The position numbers and the translations under genes are program-made. 64,000 nt of DNA from Aricia agestis (Eukaryota > Arthropoda > Insecta > Lepidoptera > Lycaenidae): NCBI RefSeq assembly GCF_905147365.1, contig NC_056428.1:31601001-31665000 (forward strand), written 5' to 3'. Position 1 is the first letter of the stretch. The number at the start of each line of letters is the position of its first letter. Positions 20,701 to 35,700 of the stretch are shown here, piece by piece. Below the pieces are notes generated by a model. The model ran no database searches, was not told the DNA's origin, and saw only the letters and a list, made by a program, of their open reading frames with translations.

Positions 20701-23700
20701 GGTAACCACGAAAACCCTTCGATATGATCAAATATACCTGTGTATAAACGACCGGCTCTCCAGGTAGCTCATGCCGGACGCGATCTGCGTGGCCATGTAC
20801 ATCAGCACCACTGCGTCTATGCTGTCCCGGTTGCCGGTCCGCAGGTAGTCCAGTAAGTTGCCTCGACTCATGAACTCGGTTATGATGTAGAATGGCGGTT
20901 CTCGGGTGCACACACCTGGGAGAATTATTGAGTCAGTAACATCTTTACGTCCAAAGTTCCACCTGAGTAGACAAAACTAAGAAGTACCTCGACTTCAAAC
21001 AAACGGGCGAATATACTCGCGCCGACCGATATGACATACTACGTTAAACGTATAAATTTCGAGATCTCTACTGAGTTCAGAGTCGGCCTACTCGTTAGTT
21101 CTGTTTACTCTGGTTCCACGGTCCAGGTTTCCAAGGTTTTTGACAGGTATTTATCCGGTGGCGTTATTGATTAGCGTTAATATTTAGCCAATAAAAATGT
21201 CATACATAAACATCAGTCGAAAAACCTCAAAAAATAAGACATTAATGCACAAAATCAATAGAACATTCAGAACCTAAAAACTATTCGTAAATAATAAACA
21301 CACAATGCGAGGCCACATTACTTCGTTGCGTAGCGGTATGTCGCCCAACGCTGCGTTGTTTAGACGGATTCCGTCTAAGCAACGCAATTTAATATAAAAT
21401 ACAATATATTACCTAACAGCTGCACTAGATTCGGATGTCGCATCTCCTTCATGATGGCAGCTTCTTCTAGGAAGTCTTTTAGCGCCATTGTGTCGTCTTT
21501 GAGTGTCTTCACTGCCACCTTCGGAAATAAGTACGGATTAGTACCGATTACTAAATAAATAGATGTAAAGAAGAAACGTCGTGACACGGTATCTATAATA
21601 TAAAAATGAGTCGCTGAATGTGTTGCTAAGCGCAAAACTCGAGAACGGCTGAACGGATTGGGCTAATTTTAGTCTTAAAATATTCGTAGAAGTCCAGGGA
21701 AGGTTTTTAAGTGACACGAAGTTCACCGGGACAGCTAGTTTCATATAAATTTTGCTTTGTCTTATCGACTTGACCACTACAATAGTCTTTGCCATAGATA
21801 GTTGCTACGACGCAATGCAACGTTATTAATATTGAAAACTTTCTGTAATAATTAGAAGAAGTAAGTTGATTTCAATATACTGGTGATTCAACGCAATTTC
21901 GTTATATTTGCTGACTATACGTCTTGACTCTTGACGTCATCCGACCAAATTACGTAGGCTTACCTATAAATTAATACTAAGGGTAAATTCAGACCAAAAC
22001 GTGACGCGTAGGTGCATTTCTAAATTTGTGTTAAAACAGTTTTGCATGACACCACAGGCAGTCTGTCAAATCCATACAAATTTAGAATTGCATCTACGCG
22101 TCGCGTTTCGGTCTGAATTGACACTAATAGCCTTCTTACCGTCATATTAGATCTCTTCCACGCCGCCTCGTAAACATCACCATACTGTCCTCCACCCAAC
22201 TTGTGCTTCATGACGATGTCAGTCCTGTCAATCTCCCACTCGTCAGGCGGCGCCAGGGGAAAGACAGTCGGTTTATTCCTCTTCGGCGCCGGGTACAGAA
22301 GCTGGGTGATCAGACCGTCACCCAACACGGAATGATGATGAACTAACTCGGCCAGGGTGCCGAATTTGGACTCCGATGTCACGTACACCTGTAAGAAGAG
22401 AGGTTATTACTTTTGTGCTAAGCAGTTTGTACCGTGGCTCGTCAGGATGAAGGAAGGAATGAAGGGGATTGGTGAAGGCCTTTGTTTAGCACAGTTTGGG
22501 CTTCGGAAAAACGAAAATAGTAAAAAAAAAAACTAAAAAAACACAATTCAAATAAATCAATAACAAATGATTGCATTGTCATTGGCTCTTAATATGTAGG
22601 TATGCAAAGTTTCGAATTAATTAGACTGTCGAGCTCAAAGATTCCGTTAGATACATACAGCCCAAGCTAGTAAAAGTATGTTAAAAATTGCAGTAGCAAC
22701 AGTGTGAACAGCCTCTGAGCTCCTCTTGCGCCACCGAGTTCCGGGTAGAAACTATTTAGTTATATCTGTGCTTCTGGGTTAAGGTTAGTCCTGAAGATAA
22801 TGTTATCCATATTAAATACCACGTTCTCACAGAAAACCGGCGTGAAACAGCGCTTGCGCTGTGTTTCGCTGAGTGAGTGAGTTTACCGGAGGCCCAATTC
22901 CCTTTCCTATCCTCCCCTATTCCTTTCCCTTCCCATCCCTACCCTCCCCTATTACCCTATTCCCTCTTAGAAGGCCGGCAACGCACCTGCAGCTCTTCTG
23001 ATGCTGCGAGTGTCCATGGGCGACGAAAGTTGCTTTCCATCAGGTGACCCGTTTGCTCGTTTGCCCCCTTCTTTCATAATAAAAAAAAAAAATCTTTTAT
23101 TAACCTACTTCAAAAAAGGGGGTTATATTCTTAGTATTTACAGAGGGTACAAATCAGTTCAGTAAACTACTAGTAAAAACCCCTGACTAGAATTTTATGA
23201 AAATCAATATTTTATTGTTTTACAAATCTCTACACGAAAGCTTTGGATCACTTTTTTTTTATTTGTAATGGAATAATTCGTATTTAAAAAAAGAATATAA
23301 GTCATATAAGTAAGCGTCTATTTCTAGTCTCGCTAAAAACTTCATTTCTGAACAGCGCAGCTTCAGTGCTAAGCTCTCTCACTGACACTCGTGTCGGCTT
23401 ATCTCTGAAGCTCCATCGGTGGCATTGGTTCTTACTCATTACTAAGGCGAATTATTACAATGTTGGAAACTATAATATTATGATTTTTTGTAACTAAGTA
23501 GGTAGGTTAAAGAACAACCAAATTCTACAATAAAGTGAAGCAACAAATTCAGCACATGGTTTAATTTTGTTAAAATCGAAGATTTACAAAGTAAGTTGAA
23601 GAAGACAAATTTACACTCATCGTATATCGGTTTGCATTTGTCAAAATATGATTCTTTCTCTTTCATAAGGAATACCCATAGAGAACATTCAATCGTGGTA

Positions 23701-26700
23701 TATGGAACAATACTTTAAGTTTAACCCTTTTGAATCGCTATTTACACCAGAACACGGAGCGATTCACGCAAATAGCAGGTTGGAAAAAACTTCGCAATTA
23801 GCAACAGAACAACTGCATTTGACGTTGCGTTTAATAGTCTGAAATAAACTTAACGGGCCTCGAGTCCATAGAATTACGAAAAGAAGATTCGCGGAACTAT
23901 CTGAATAAAAAAAAATAGAACAACTGCATTTAACGTTACGTTTAATAGTCTTGAAATAAACGTAAGCAATCTCGAGTCCATAGAATTTCGAAAATAAGAT
24001 TCGCGGAAATATCAGGTTGGAAAAAACTTTGCGATTAGCATCAGAACCCCTGAATTTAAAGTTTCGTTTAATAGTCTGAAATAAACGTAAGCAGCCTCGA
24101 ATCCATGGATTTTTTTCAGTTAAAACTTTATACTAGCAGCGGAGGCTATCCACATGTCGTCACACAAAATTGAGATTTTTAACCCCCTGCCCCCATATGT
24201 CACACTTTTTAGAAAATTTTGCTCTAGAGGTAGAAAAACCCTTCGTCTAACCAGCACTTAACTGATTTATTATCTTTATTTTATTTTTGTTTAAGGAAAC
24301 AACATCAACCATCATTCTTATGTAAATAGCAAAAACCTTTAACTTTGTAATTTTCATAAGAAGCTTTAAATATATTGTCATTTGTCAGATTTGAACCCCC
24401 TTCCCCCCCATAAGCTGTTACGTAATGTATGACCCCTAGATGTGACCGGAACAAAATTCAAAGTTCTTTGGATATTTTCCGGGAAATATGCATGTCCATT
24501 AGTGGAGAGAGATCGATAGCTTGAGAGGTGAATGCTTATCGCAGACGACTATTGTGCTTCTGAAAGCTCGTATGAGTTAACGTAGCGCCATATTGTCTTA
24601 TATACAGGATGATATTACGTAAGGGCAGTTTAGGGTGTAGGTTAATCAGTTCACTGTAAAAGTAGCAACGCTAAAAGAGTTACTTTTGACTTCTGTTTGT
24701 ATGAGAAATGAGCTGACATTATGAATTTGACAATCCAAATTTTCTTCATTAAAAAAAGTCTTTCAAATGCTGACTCTAATAATTTATTTTACTTTTCAAC
24801 TTGCACTTAATTATTTTGAAGACCTACCTACTTCATTAGCGTACCTTCCAATTTTTCGAGCTTTTAGTAATTGACTACGAATAATAAAAACTAGTAATTA
24901 ATTATATAATCAAGGGCACTCAATAGAATAAATATTATTTGGTTTAGTGATGTGACAATAAGCAAATTCAATTCAAAGAGGCACGACGCAGCAAAACAAA
25001 TTTGAAATGACAAGCGGCGCCATGCAACATTTTAATCTTGTTTTTTTGCATCGTCAAGACGCGCCTCGTTTCGATAAGAGCTTAAGGCCCAGTAGTCCCT
25101 AAAATAAGCAGGTCGATGTCTATCAGTACGAATATCGACGTTAAAGACATTAAAATAACATTCATATCAGCGCGCCTTGTACAGTGGCTATTACGCGCTC
25201 GCCGCATGCCTTGATAATAGAAAATAGGAGTAAAAACTTTTTGTTTTTAGTATTACACAAATCAAATATATCAAATCGTTTACGTTAGGTTACGACACAT
25301 ATACTACCTACATTTTTTGTTTTTTCTAGAAAGTGTGTAATTTAGCCATAAAATGATTTAATTATGAAAAACAGCGTTTTAAGAATCATCTTTGCGATTT
25401 TTTTCGATCGAGCAGAATTTTTCAAATTGTGTACTGATATACCTTTGCGTATAGGAAATTTTCTCAATTTTAAAAGGGTACTTATTTTATACTTAAAAAA
25501 TGACATTTCCTTTACTAAAAACGTGTTTTAAAAAACCCATTTTACGTAGTTGCAACAACCACAGCGCCTTAAGAGTAAATGCCTAATTTGTCACGTCACA
25601 CTTTGGGGTCTCACAAATGTAACCACCTGTGACAAGAGGGTCTAAAAATCATGAAAATCGTGTGACATACTGGATATGGATGGTCCCTTAGCAGTGTTAC
25701 ATTGATTTACATAGCTACAGCAGCTGAAGCCAGCGATGTATGTTCACAACCGCAGAATGGACATCAGATAAAGCGCCGATCCAGCGCCAAAATACTATCC
25801 AGCCACTGTTTCCATGTAAATCCGCTCTTAATCTAGAAATATGAGACTATACCTTTCCGTCGGTGTCCTCATTAATGCGGTAATGATATACGCGACCCTC
25901 GTAACGCAGCGAGATACTTCTTTGGCCAGGACTAGACTCGGACTCGCGTACCTGAAGGGAAAAAAAACGTTAAAAAGAGTATTTTAAATAGCATTTTTCA
26001 TTAACGAGGCAGTGAGGCAGTTAAGACGGCTCTAGTATTTCTTAACCGTCTACTTTTCATCTGAAAAGTGCCTAGGCTAAAGAGGCACCATTTTTACATT
26101 GCAAATAAGTTTTTTACAAAGTAAGTTAATCTTCATAAATCAAAACACCATTACTTTTAATCACCATCATAAAATAAAAAATAGAATCTTAATCAATAGA
26201 TTTTTGCAAAGTAACGCCAGATTCTATCAACTATTTTAGAAGAACTTAAATGATGTCCATTAAATACAACTACAATAAAAACTTTAAAAGTTGTAGCTTG
26301 AAGACCGTACGTAAAACTTTTCAAGGAACCTCATTAAACTTATATCAATATTCGAGAGGTTTCACTTCTCCGAGTCTCTTTAGAGATGTCATTTATTTCT
26401 ATTACGATCTTAGCGACTGCGCTAAAACGACAGAACGTACGACATATTATATCTAGGGAGATACGGAGAGAGTATATATAATTCAATTTTTAAATAATAA
26501 TTATTATTGTCATATGAAGAGTAGAAATTACTCCCGACCTAGCTGTTATGATTAAGTATACCTAATTGAAAACACATTCCACTTCATCAGATGTCTTTCA
26601 TAGAAATGCGAGGAATTGGGGGAAGTAGCGTTTACTGGATACTACGGGTTTGATGCGTAGTTTTCCATTTTAAGAAAACCTTACTAATACTTATTAAGTT

Positions 26701-29700
26701 ATTACCAATACGAAAGTGTGTGTGTGCAGTGTGTGTATGAGCTACTTTACACGCTTAAACAGTTGAACAGATTCAGATAAAAATCTGGTAAGGATATATC
26801 AAACTAGATGAGAGACCAGTAGGCCTACTACGAAACCGTTTTGAGACTCAAACAATCGAATAAGAATGCCGTGTCCTGCTCTAACAACGTCATATTTTCT
26901 CGTTTGTTAATTGTTAGAGTAGGACGCGGCATTCCAATTCGTTCGATTGGGTCTCAAAACGGTTTCGTGGTACGGCTCCTGAAACGACATAGGATACTTT
27001 TTATTGTGAAAACATGTACGGTTCTTTCGCCACAACGAAGTAGCCAACGATCTAGTTCTTCATAAACATAGTCAAAAGTAGTGACATGAGTCTCCAGACT
27101 AACAATACAACCATTATGATCTCATTACAATACAAAACAGCAGTAAACAATGAGAAGTTTGCTCATGCACGTATAACTACCAGCAACATTCTTACGAGAG
27201 ACTAGAAATACAAAATATAAAATTGTCATACTTTAGAGAACATCAATACCTTTAACCTTATCTTATTCTGTTATCGGCATATCGACAAACATTGCCATAC
27301 GAATATAGGCTTCCAAAAGATTTTCTATACAAACCTAACAAAGCACTCCATCAAAGTGAAAACGTGGACAAAAATTATTACTATAAAATACAACTTTTCG
27401 TGCTGGCGACCGCGACGTTGTGATAAAGTTATAAATAATATTGTGGAGCTGCAACCCCTTTAGTGAAGTATCACTGCGTCAGACAGATGATTAAGGTTCG
27501 ACGCAAACGGGATACAAGTTATCGCGAACATGTTCGCGATAACTTGTATCCCAACTGCAGTCGCTACTTTAATACAAGTCTAAGGACTTTCTTTTAGCGG
27601 TTGGCGAGCGGCTTCGGGAGGGACGGGCATGAAGCGAGTACGTTGCGGAAGCGTAGCGAAAGCGTCGCGATTGTGCAACGCGACGCATTCAGTACCAGCA
27701 ACCAGGTAGCAGTACCTATTCTGTGTTTTGTAAGCTCACTTAAGCACGTGATGAAAACATTGCGAAACCAATGTCGTCTCGGACACGTGGCTGAAACCGA
27801 AGTCACCGCAGGCATCGTGGTGGATAACCACGTGTCCGCGACGACTTCGGTTTCGAAACGGCTCGCTGTCCGAAGCAGCAGCGTGTTCGCTATGTATTCG
27901 CTGCGCGCCCACTCCACCACAAATCCACTCGCCAAGCGCAAGTACGAGTATGATGACGGTCTAATTATCTAATAGACTGCATTACGTTTGTCGCAGAAGA
28001 AACCCGTTGCGCAAATTCAAAACGTATAAAAGTGCAGCGAAGCTTAACAATTTAGTCAGTAGCCCGTTTGCACCAAGCCAACGATGCTTTACATTTTATC
28101 ACATTTTTTATGGTTCCGTACCCAAAGGGTAAAAACGGGAAGGGTAAGTAAGGTAAGTACTCAATAGGGATTGAGTACTTAGAATTCGATGTCTGTCCGT
28201 CTGTCTCCAGGCTGTAACTCAAGAACCGCTATAGCTAGACTTCTGAATTTTTTAAAGATTGTGTAGGTATTTCTGTTGCCGCTATAACAAGAAATACTAA
28301 TATAAATAAAAATGTTATAAAATTAATATTTAGTTTAGTTATTAATCACATACAACAAACGTATTTTTTAAAGGTTATTTCGCTCGTAATCAATAATGGT
28401 AACAGGTAGGCACTTGAAATTTTCACCACATCCTATACAAAAAAATATTGTGTTTTTGTATAGGATCCCTCCTATACAAAAACACAATATTTTTTCCTAC
28501 TTTCGCTCTATAACGGTACGGAACCCTTCGTGGGCGAGTTCGACTTGCACTTGGCCGATTTTAATTCAATTAACGAATCGAATAACACTACAAGTACTAA
28601 CATACTTCAATTCGAAAACCTTTACATATAAATCCCGGAAAGGGTCGCGAAGGACGGAAAAGTTCCGTTTCAGGATATAACTTCTTACATCTCATTATCA
28701 ACTTCTAATTCCGTAGAGCAATATCGCAATCTTGGACCGAAAACCGTCCATCCATCCATTAATTTGAATCAGTTCTGTCTAGGTCAATTATGTGCACAAG
28801 ATGGAGGGCGAAGTCTGAGGCAACCTGCGCCCTGAAATAATTAGTCTGGATCTAGCGAATGCAATGTTATTACTGTTTCGTAATGCAACGAGAAAATCGG
28901 GAGTGGAAAACGGATAGTTTTGGGGATGTAATTACCATCTTAGACATATTATAATTTATAACATATTGATTTCTAAAAGAACATTTTCATATTATGTTCC
29001 GGCTTTTCTTGCTTAAAATCGTTAAAAAATAGAACAATTTCTTGCTTGTCCTGTCTTGAAAGATTGGACATAGAAATAACAATAACTTCCTTTGAAGAAA
29101 CTAACCTGATTGTTCTCAATTTTGTCAATGACATAAAAAGCTTTAAGCACTTTTGTGTTTTCTTTCATGCGCATACAACAGAACCAAACCAGGCTGACTG
29201 ACCTCATTAATTATTGTATTGTTGAGGCCAATTTGAGAATATTCGAAACACAAAATTACAGCATTCCTATGTTTTCTTGTATAAAACTGACGAGAAGAAA
29301 ATAAACGTATGAGCTACGAGTTGGTTCGAAATCAATACGAGAAGTAGTTGCAAGTCGGGGTAAATAGAAATATGGCTTTGAGTTTTTCGCTTATAGTTTT
29401 TAAAGCATCCTATTACTTTTGTGTTGTAGTTGCAAACTCAACCCTATCATATTCGTTTAGGGCTGAATCTCGTTTACATGTAGCCGTAGACAGGTATAAT
29501 CTATATCCAGTTTAAAGTTCCATAAGTCCCAAGGGGTTCTATGGTTCTCTTTCGACGGTTGTGGCGGTGACATCATATTACGGTCCTGTAACATTCGCAG
29601 ATGCGTGTGTACACGGTATTATATTCTACGGATGCATTTGTCATTTCAATCATTAACAGCCAGCATTTCGGCACACGGAAACTATTAAATGAAATTGGTT

Positions 29701-32700
29701 AGGGACAGGATTTTATACGGTGCAAACCAAAAGATTTTAATTCACAAAATTCAGTAAATGTAAACTCAAGTGGGAGATGCCTAATTGTTTGAATTCAACA
29801 ATCTGCATATATCAAGATCAGGAGACTACATCAACAATAATATAATTCATAATTGACCAAAATTTCGCGTAAAGTTCTATCATCTCTCTAATTCTCATCC
29901 TGATGAAAAGAGAAGCTATTCTAGTACTATTGGAGAACTAGGGGCTATGGAGTTTGTTTCATAAGAGCCCAAACTTCACCATAATACTTACGAGGAAGCT
30001 GCCATTGATCCCCGAGGAGAGGAGGTATTCGGCGGCGTTCCGCGATATCGGTCCGTGGTACCACGAGTGTTTCTCCAGGGAGTTGACTGGGGTCACGTAG
30101 TTGCTGGGCACCCAGCCCACGCCGCCGCCCAGGGTGTGCGCCTCACACCACTCGCCGCTCTTGTTGTAGCTCATTATACGCACTTGCTCCCCTGCGGCAA
30201 GAGAATTCGTACGTTTATTCGTGTATAGGAAAATATGTTTGTACACAACATTTGGTAATAGTGATCGTTACTAATTCGTAGGATATGCGAGAGTCGAAGA
30301 AACGTGCAGAAATGAAGTCATTTTGGATAAAAAGGTGACCTTATTGGTGGCCTTTTGCAGAATTAATGTGTTTAATAAGAAAGTATATCTGTTTGTTTGT
30401 GGGTCTGTCAGTTGGTCTATCTGTACGTCTTCACGGTTTAATCATAAAACCGATTTTCATGAACTTGGTAAAGAGATATTTTAAGTCCCAGGAAAAGGAC
30501 ATCAAATAGTTCGAACGCGAAAAAATAAACAGTTCCCACACAATATATCAATTTTGGTGCAAAGAAGTTGCGGGCAACAATCTAGTTGCAGCATACTATT
30601 AAGTATCTTATTATATCTTTAAACGAGCAATTCTTGTATTATATATACCTATAATTGGAATCTCGGAATCGGCTCCAACGATTTTCATGAAATTTAGTAT
30701 ATAGGGGGTTTCGGGGGCGATAAATCGATCTAGCTAGGAATCATTTTTAGTAAATGTCATTTTATTCGTGTTTTATCGAATACCGAGCAAAGCTCGGTCA
30801 AATAGCTAGTTATTATTGTTAATAGACCATCATTAACACATACGCCATAATGCTTCTATACTTGTAATATCTAGAAATGTCCATATCGCGAAATAAAACC
30901 CGCATCGGCTCGTATAACAAGTTCCTCTTTATTAAACCATTAATTAACGAGTAGGCACTCAAACAAACCCGAGGCGAACGCTCGTTCCACTGATTTCATA
31001 GTTGTTTTTAATTTATATTACATTTTAAATAAATTATCACTGAAAAGAGAGTTTGCCCAGCAATTACTGAAAACAGAAATTGTTGTATTAAATAACGACC
31101 AAAGGAAACAAGCGTGTTTAACGCTAGTCTGTAACTCAAAGGGAATGTTAAGCTTTATAATATTATACATAATACTATTTTTGGTTTAACAATAATAATT
31201 ATAAACCTTGGAAATGAACCCATTGAGACTTTGTCTCTGGTGACTTGCCCTAGGAAAATAATTTTATGCTTTAAAATTTAAACATTTAAAACCTATTTAT
31301 TAACCACATGACCTAGGAATTACATCTTACACAGTTAAAATAGACATTTTTTTATTTAATACTGTACCACTTGTCACACATAGGGACTTGATCAATTTGT
31401 AAACCTTGATATATTTTTGTTACGCCTACTGGACTAAATAATTAAATATTTATAAAATCTCACTACCAAATTAATGAGCTAATTAAAACCACAGTCAAAA
31501 TAATTATTGTGACTAATTTATATAATTGAAATAAAGTCATTAAACCCATTAGTCCACGTGGTTGACAATAATAAGTAGTTTTTGTTATATTACGATTCAA
31601 CGACCAGAGGAGCCATCATACATTTCAGGAGTGAGCACACTGAGGCGGGCATGCCGGGGCTCAGCGCAAAAATCCGCCTCCATACAATTTGTATGGAAGC
31701 GGATGCGCGTATCGCACACTGTGTAGGGGCGCAGCGGATTTCCGCTTCCATACAAATTGTATGGAGGCGGATTTTTGCACGGGCCGTCTCAGTGTGCTCA
31801 CTCCTTTAGTATGTTTTGCTTCGTGGTTTTAGCAATCGTTAGAGCCAAATGTTCCTACGCGTTTACAATGCGTCTGCTATGGTATTATCTGTCCAAAGCA
31901 GATCCAACACCAATAATTAACAAAGCATGGTAGGTACTAGCGAGCGGGCCAAATACGACCCAGGCAGCCTTTGTTGTCAAAAACAGATTGCAGGCGTCTG
32001 GCAGGTTACGTCTGCCAGCTCTAATATTGACCAAGCTCGTACAATATTTTGTTCCATCGATTCAAAGCCAAAATAGACCTAACCTAGATATCTACATTTT
32101 AACAAGGCATCGTCTTGAATAAATAAGCGGCCGTCGTGTAATAATAAAGAAATAAAGTTACACAAGGAATGTGGGGAGCAAGTTCGTATCTAGCTATCCA
32201 CAGGGGTAGGAAATTGCTAGCAGAGTTCGTCTAGATTCTAGAGGATAGCACGAATGAGGTGATGAATTAATGAAGAAAATTTTGATAAGTACAGGTCTTC
32301 GTTTTGAATTTACAGACGGGGGATACTCCTTTCTTCAGGCTTCTACGTAGCACGGAAGGAAGTTAGCCAGCCAGTCAGAGCCAACTTTGTTATTGATTCA
32401 ATAATTTTCTGTACATTTCAAGAGAAATTGGTAAATCCGTTCGAAGTTACAGCATGCAGGACCAACAATGTAACCGATGCAGGGGTGCAACAATAAACAC
32501 TAGCTCGAATGCTCTGAGGCCAGCAAACCACAAATCCTACATAATCGAAGTGGAAATTAGATCCGATACCTGAAGCTCTGTTGCTATAAATACATTGTGG
32601 CAGATGTGTTACGTATTCACCACTGTGGGCTGCACTCGTCAACCAACTTATGATTACGCGTCGACTACATTTTGCAGTTTCAAAACTATCGATGAAATTG

Positions 32701-35700
32701 GAGAATTCTGTCCTTAGGTCACAGGGATGATTTCGGATCGGATGAGGGATCCGATCCGAAATCTATGAAGGAGCAGGATTTTGGAAGAGGAAACGAGATC
32801 AACTCGCTCTTACACTGACGACCCCTGTGGCTCAGTGGTTGAGCGCGTGATCAGCGCTCAAGCTGGGGATCACGGGTTCGAATACCGCCGACGGAACAAA
32901 AAGTTTTTTGATCGTCGTTTTTTTATACATCAATTAACTCGAGTCAATTTTTTTTTGAAAATTATATTTTTGTGTCTACTGTCACTTTTAAATCTTGAAA
33001 ATCGACCGTTTTTGGGAATACAGGGCCTTAATGGGCGGGACATGTACGACCCACGTAACAACGGAAAAAGTCGACGGTAATTGGCGATATCAGTTCTACA
33101 AAATGTTAACAAATTATTCGCAATGTTGTTGTACTAATTCAGAAGCAAATATAATACGTCCTTGTATTTTTTTAAACATGGCAAACTCGTGATTATTGTA
33201 CTTATAGTAAGTAATATAATTATATAGATAATTTTAGCTCTTTAAAATTTTTCGTTAATAGTGTTGGTAGATAAATAAGTTTTTAGGGTTCTGTAGCCAA
33301 GTGGCAAAAAACGGAACCCTTATAGATTCGTCATGTTCGTCCGTGTGTCTCAGCCACTTTTCTCCGAAACTATAAAAGCTATACTATTGAAGATTGGTAT
33401 GTAGATGTAATCTGTGAATCGCATTATTAAGACTTTGATAGAAAAATGGATTTTTTTTTAATTTTAGGGGTCCCCATAAATACAACTAAAAAAAAAATTT
33501 TTTCTTCTGCGTGTGGGGTATCTATGGATAGGTCTGTTGATATTAATATAACTGATTCACATTATACAACCTAAACATAGCCCCTTTAAACATTGTAGAA
33601 ATTCGATAGTAAATAGAAAAATATTCAATGAATTACTTAATACTTAGTAGGTTGAATGTGGTTGAATTAATTAAACACCACTATAACTAGTAGCTGTTAT
33701 TATAAGGATACACGCAATAAAGGCATTTAATTTGAAATGAATTCGTGTAAATAATATTATAATTACTTAATTTGAACACGGTCAGTCGAGGTAAATATTT
33801 GAACGCTTAACAATTACAAAATGTCTTTAGGCTCTTGTGAGTATTTATGATGATATTTTGTTTTACAACAATAACTAGACATTGTGTTAAGATTTTAAAG
33901 ATACCCACTGATAAAATATCTGATAACAACAACCTTGTAGATAGTCATATCACAAAATGAAAGAGAAATACTGAAATAAGAAAGTAGAACCTGACCTCGA
34001 TGCAATCACAAGCATAATCATTAAAAAATAATATCAAACAAATCTCATAATACAAAATGGAAATAAAAAGTATTAAAATAAATAAACAACATTTTATACT
34101 CGGAATAACATAGGTCGCCTTCCGGAACCCTGAAAACGCTGCCTCGTTAATGATTTTTAGTCGTTCACTAGCTGATTGTGAAGGTGCTAGACCTAGTCGC
34201 TACTCGCTAGGTTCAAGTAGGGGTAACTGCGTAAATGGGGTAACGATGAGAGGCAGTCTAGTACTCAGACGCGCAAAATCGACCGGGGTTAACGCGTCAT
34301 TAGCGCCGAAACTGGCAAAAAACGTCAACGCGCAGCCTCGTTATAATCGACGATCGGTTTTATTTAATCTTATTCCCATCGTTAATTAATTCGATGAATC
34401 ATGCTGCAATCAACAATTAATGAATCGATTTTTTAAATTTCATTTCTTCCCGTTATCGCTAATACGATTCAGTGATTGGTTTTAAAACAGGCCAGCCAAT
34501 TTCAATAGCTGAGAAGGCTCTCCGCCATTAAAATCATCGTCAAACTGTACCTCTTTTTAAAACGAAACACTTTAGAATATTTTTCTAAATATAAAATATA
34601 AATGCAACTCTAAAAGTACTGATAATATCCGGATTATAAGAAAACTTAGATTTAAATCTAAAGGAACTTGTGTTATTAAAAGTCTAGTGTCGCAGCGAAA
34701 AAAATATATCCCTTTTGATGATGAGTTGAAAGATGAGTTGAAAGGAAGTTTTAATTTCCCCAGTTGCTGGATCCGATTATACATTGATAAGATAAAAGCA
34801 AAGCAGGTAAAATTAGTAAAAGTTGGTAATCCCATCGCTAAAGAGCAGAATATTACAGAATACAGATACTACTCATGTTAAACTCTAGCACATAAATTAA
34901 ATAATGTTCGCCAGCACTTTTCAGCTGCAGGTCGGTGAAAAATAAAGCAAAATATAAAAATCATGCAAAAGCTACATGCTGCTTACAATGAAATGAAATG
35001 CTTTGAACAAACTATGAATATAACTATATAACTCAGTAAATGTGTTTTAAATGTAATTTTCTTCGCGACTTATGAGATAAGTGACAATATTATTATTGTT
35101 AAGTATTCGTAATAATATCCTATGCTTTTTCAAACTTATATATGAAGGTTAATTAAATTGTTTGCTTGCTGAGTATTATTTAATTAATAACGGTTTAAAG
35201 TGTTTGCATGTGTTTATTCATTTGTACTCCCTTTTGTCATTGTTTTATATACTTATTTACTTTCTTTCTGTCTACTATACTGTCTGATGCAGCATGAGTC
35301 GTTTCCTGGTTTAGGAATTAATTTGAATACTATTAAGCTCTAAAATGTAAATCAATGTTAGTTTGTCCTCGGTCCCGCCTCCTTCGAGGAAACATTTTGC
35401 CTTCATGAATGAAATTTTTGAGTCCGAATAATATTATGTATTCAGAGCATTGAGCAATTATGTACTTTATTTAGAAATACATTTATTATTTATTATGAAA
35501 TGTTATTTGAATCTCGTGTGCCTTAACTTTCTAAAGATGGCCAATCTTCGGGATTTCTTACGTTTGCATTCTACAAAAAAACATATTATGTACAAATTTT
35601 TTTTGCGACTGATCGAAACGATCCATCGCGAATGAGTGGCCGCCCCTGACAGACAGGATTTTATGAAAGGGTTGGGGAAATTGTTTAATCAATCACGTAT

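Larger units (their letters stand above)
17767..20737. other. Abl intron contents: repeat copy, hairpin, SINE-like copy
   Basis: It contains the AAGTGCGAGTC repeat (17907-18335), a 23-bp hairpin (18397-18444) and SINE-like copy 4 (18633-18925). From 18930 to 20737 it is AT-rich, with no exon or repeat that I can name. Confidence 0.6.

Noticed and set aside
32818..32900. Possible tRNA gene
   Set aside because: A and B boxes are present, but the acceptor arms do not pair and the T stem has mismatches; it continues into a dispersed SINE body.
34150..34389. 79-codon plus frame in an Abl intron
   Set aside because: No recognisable domain and no repeat relation; ordinary chance ORF length.
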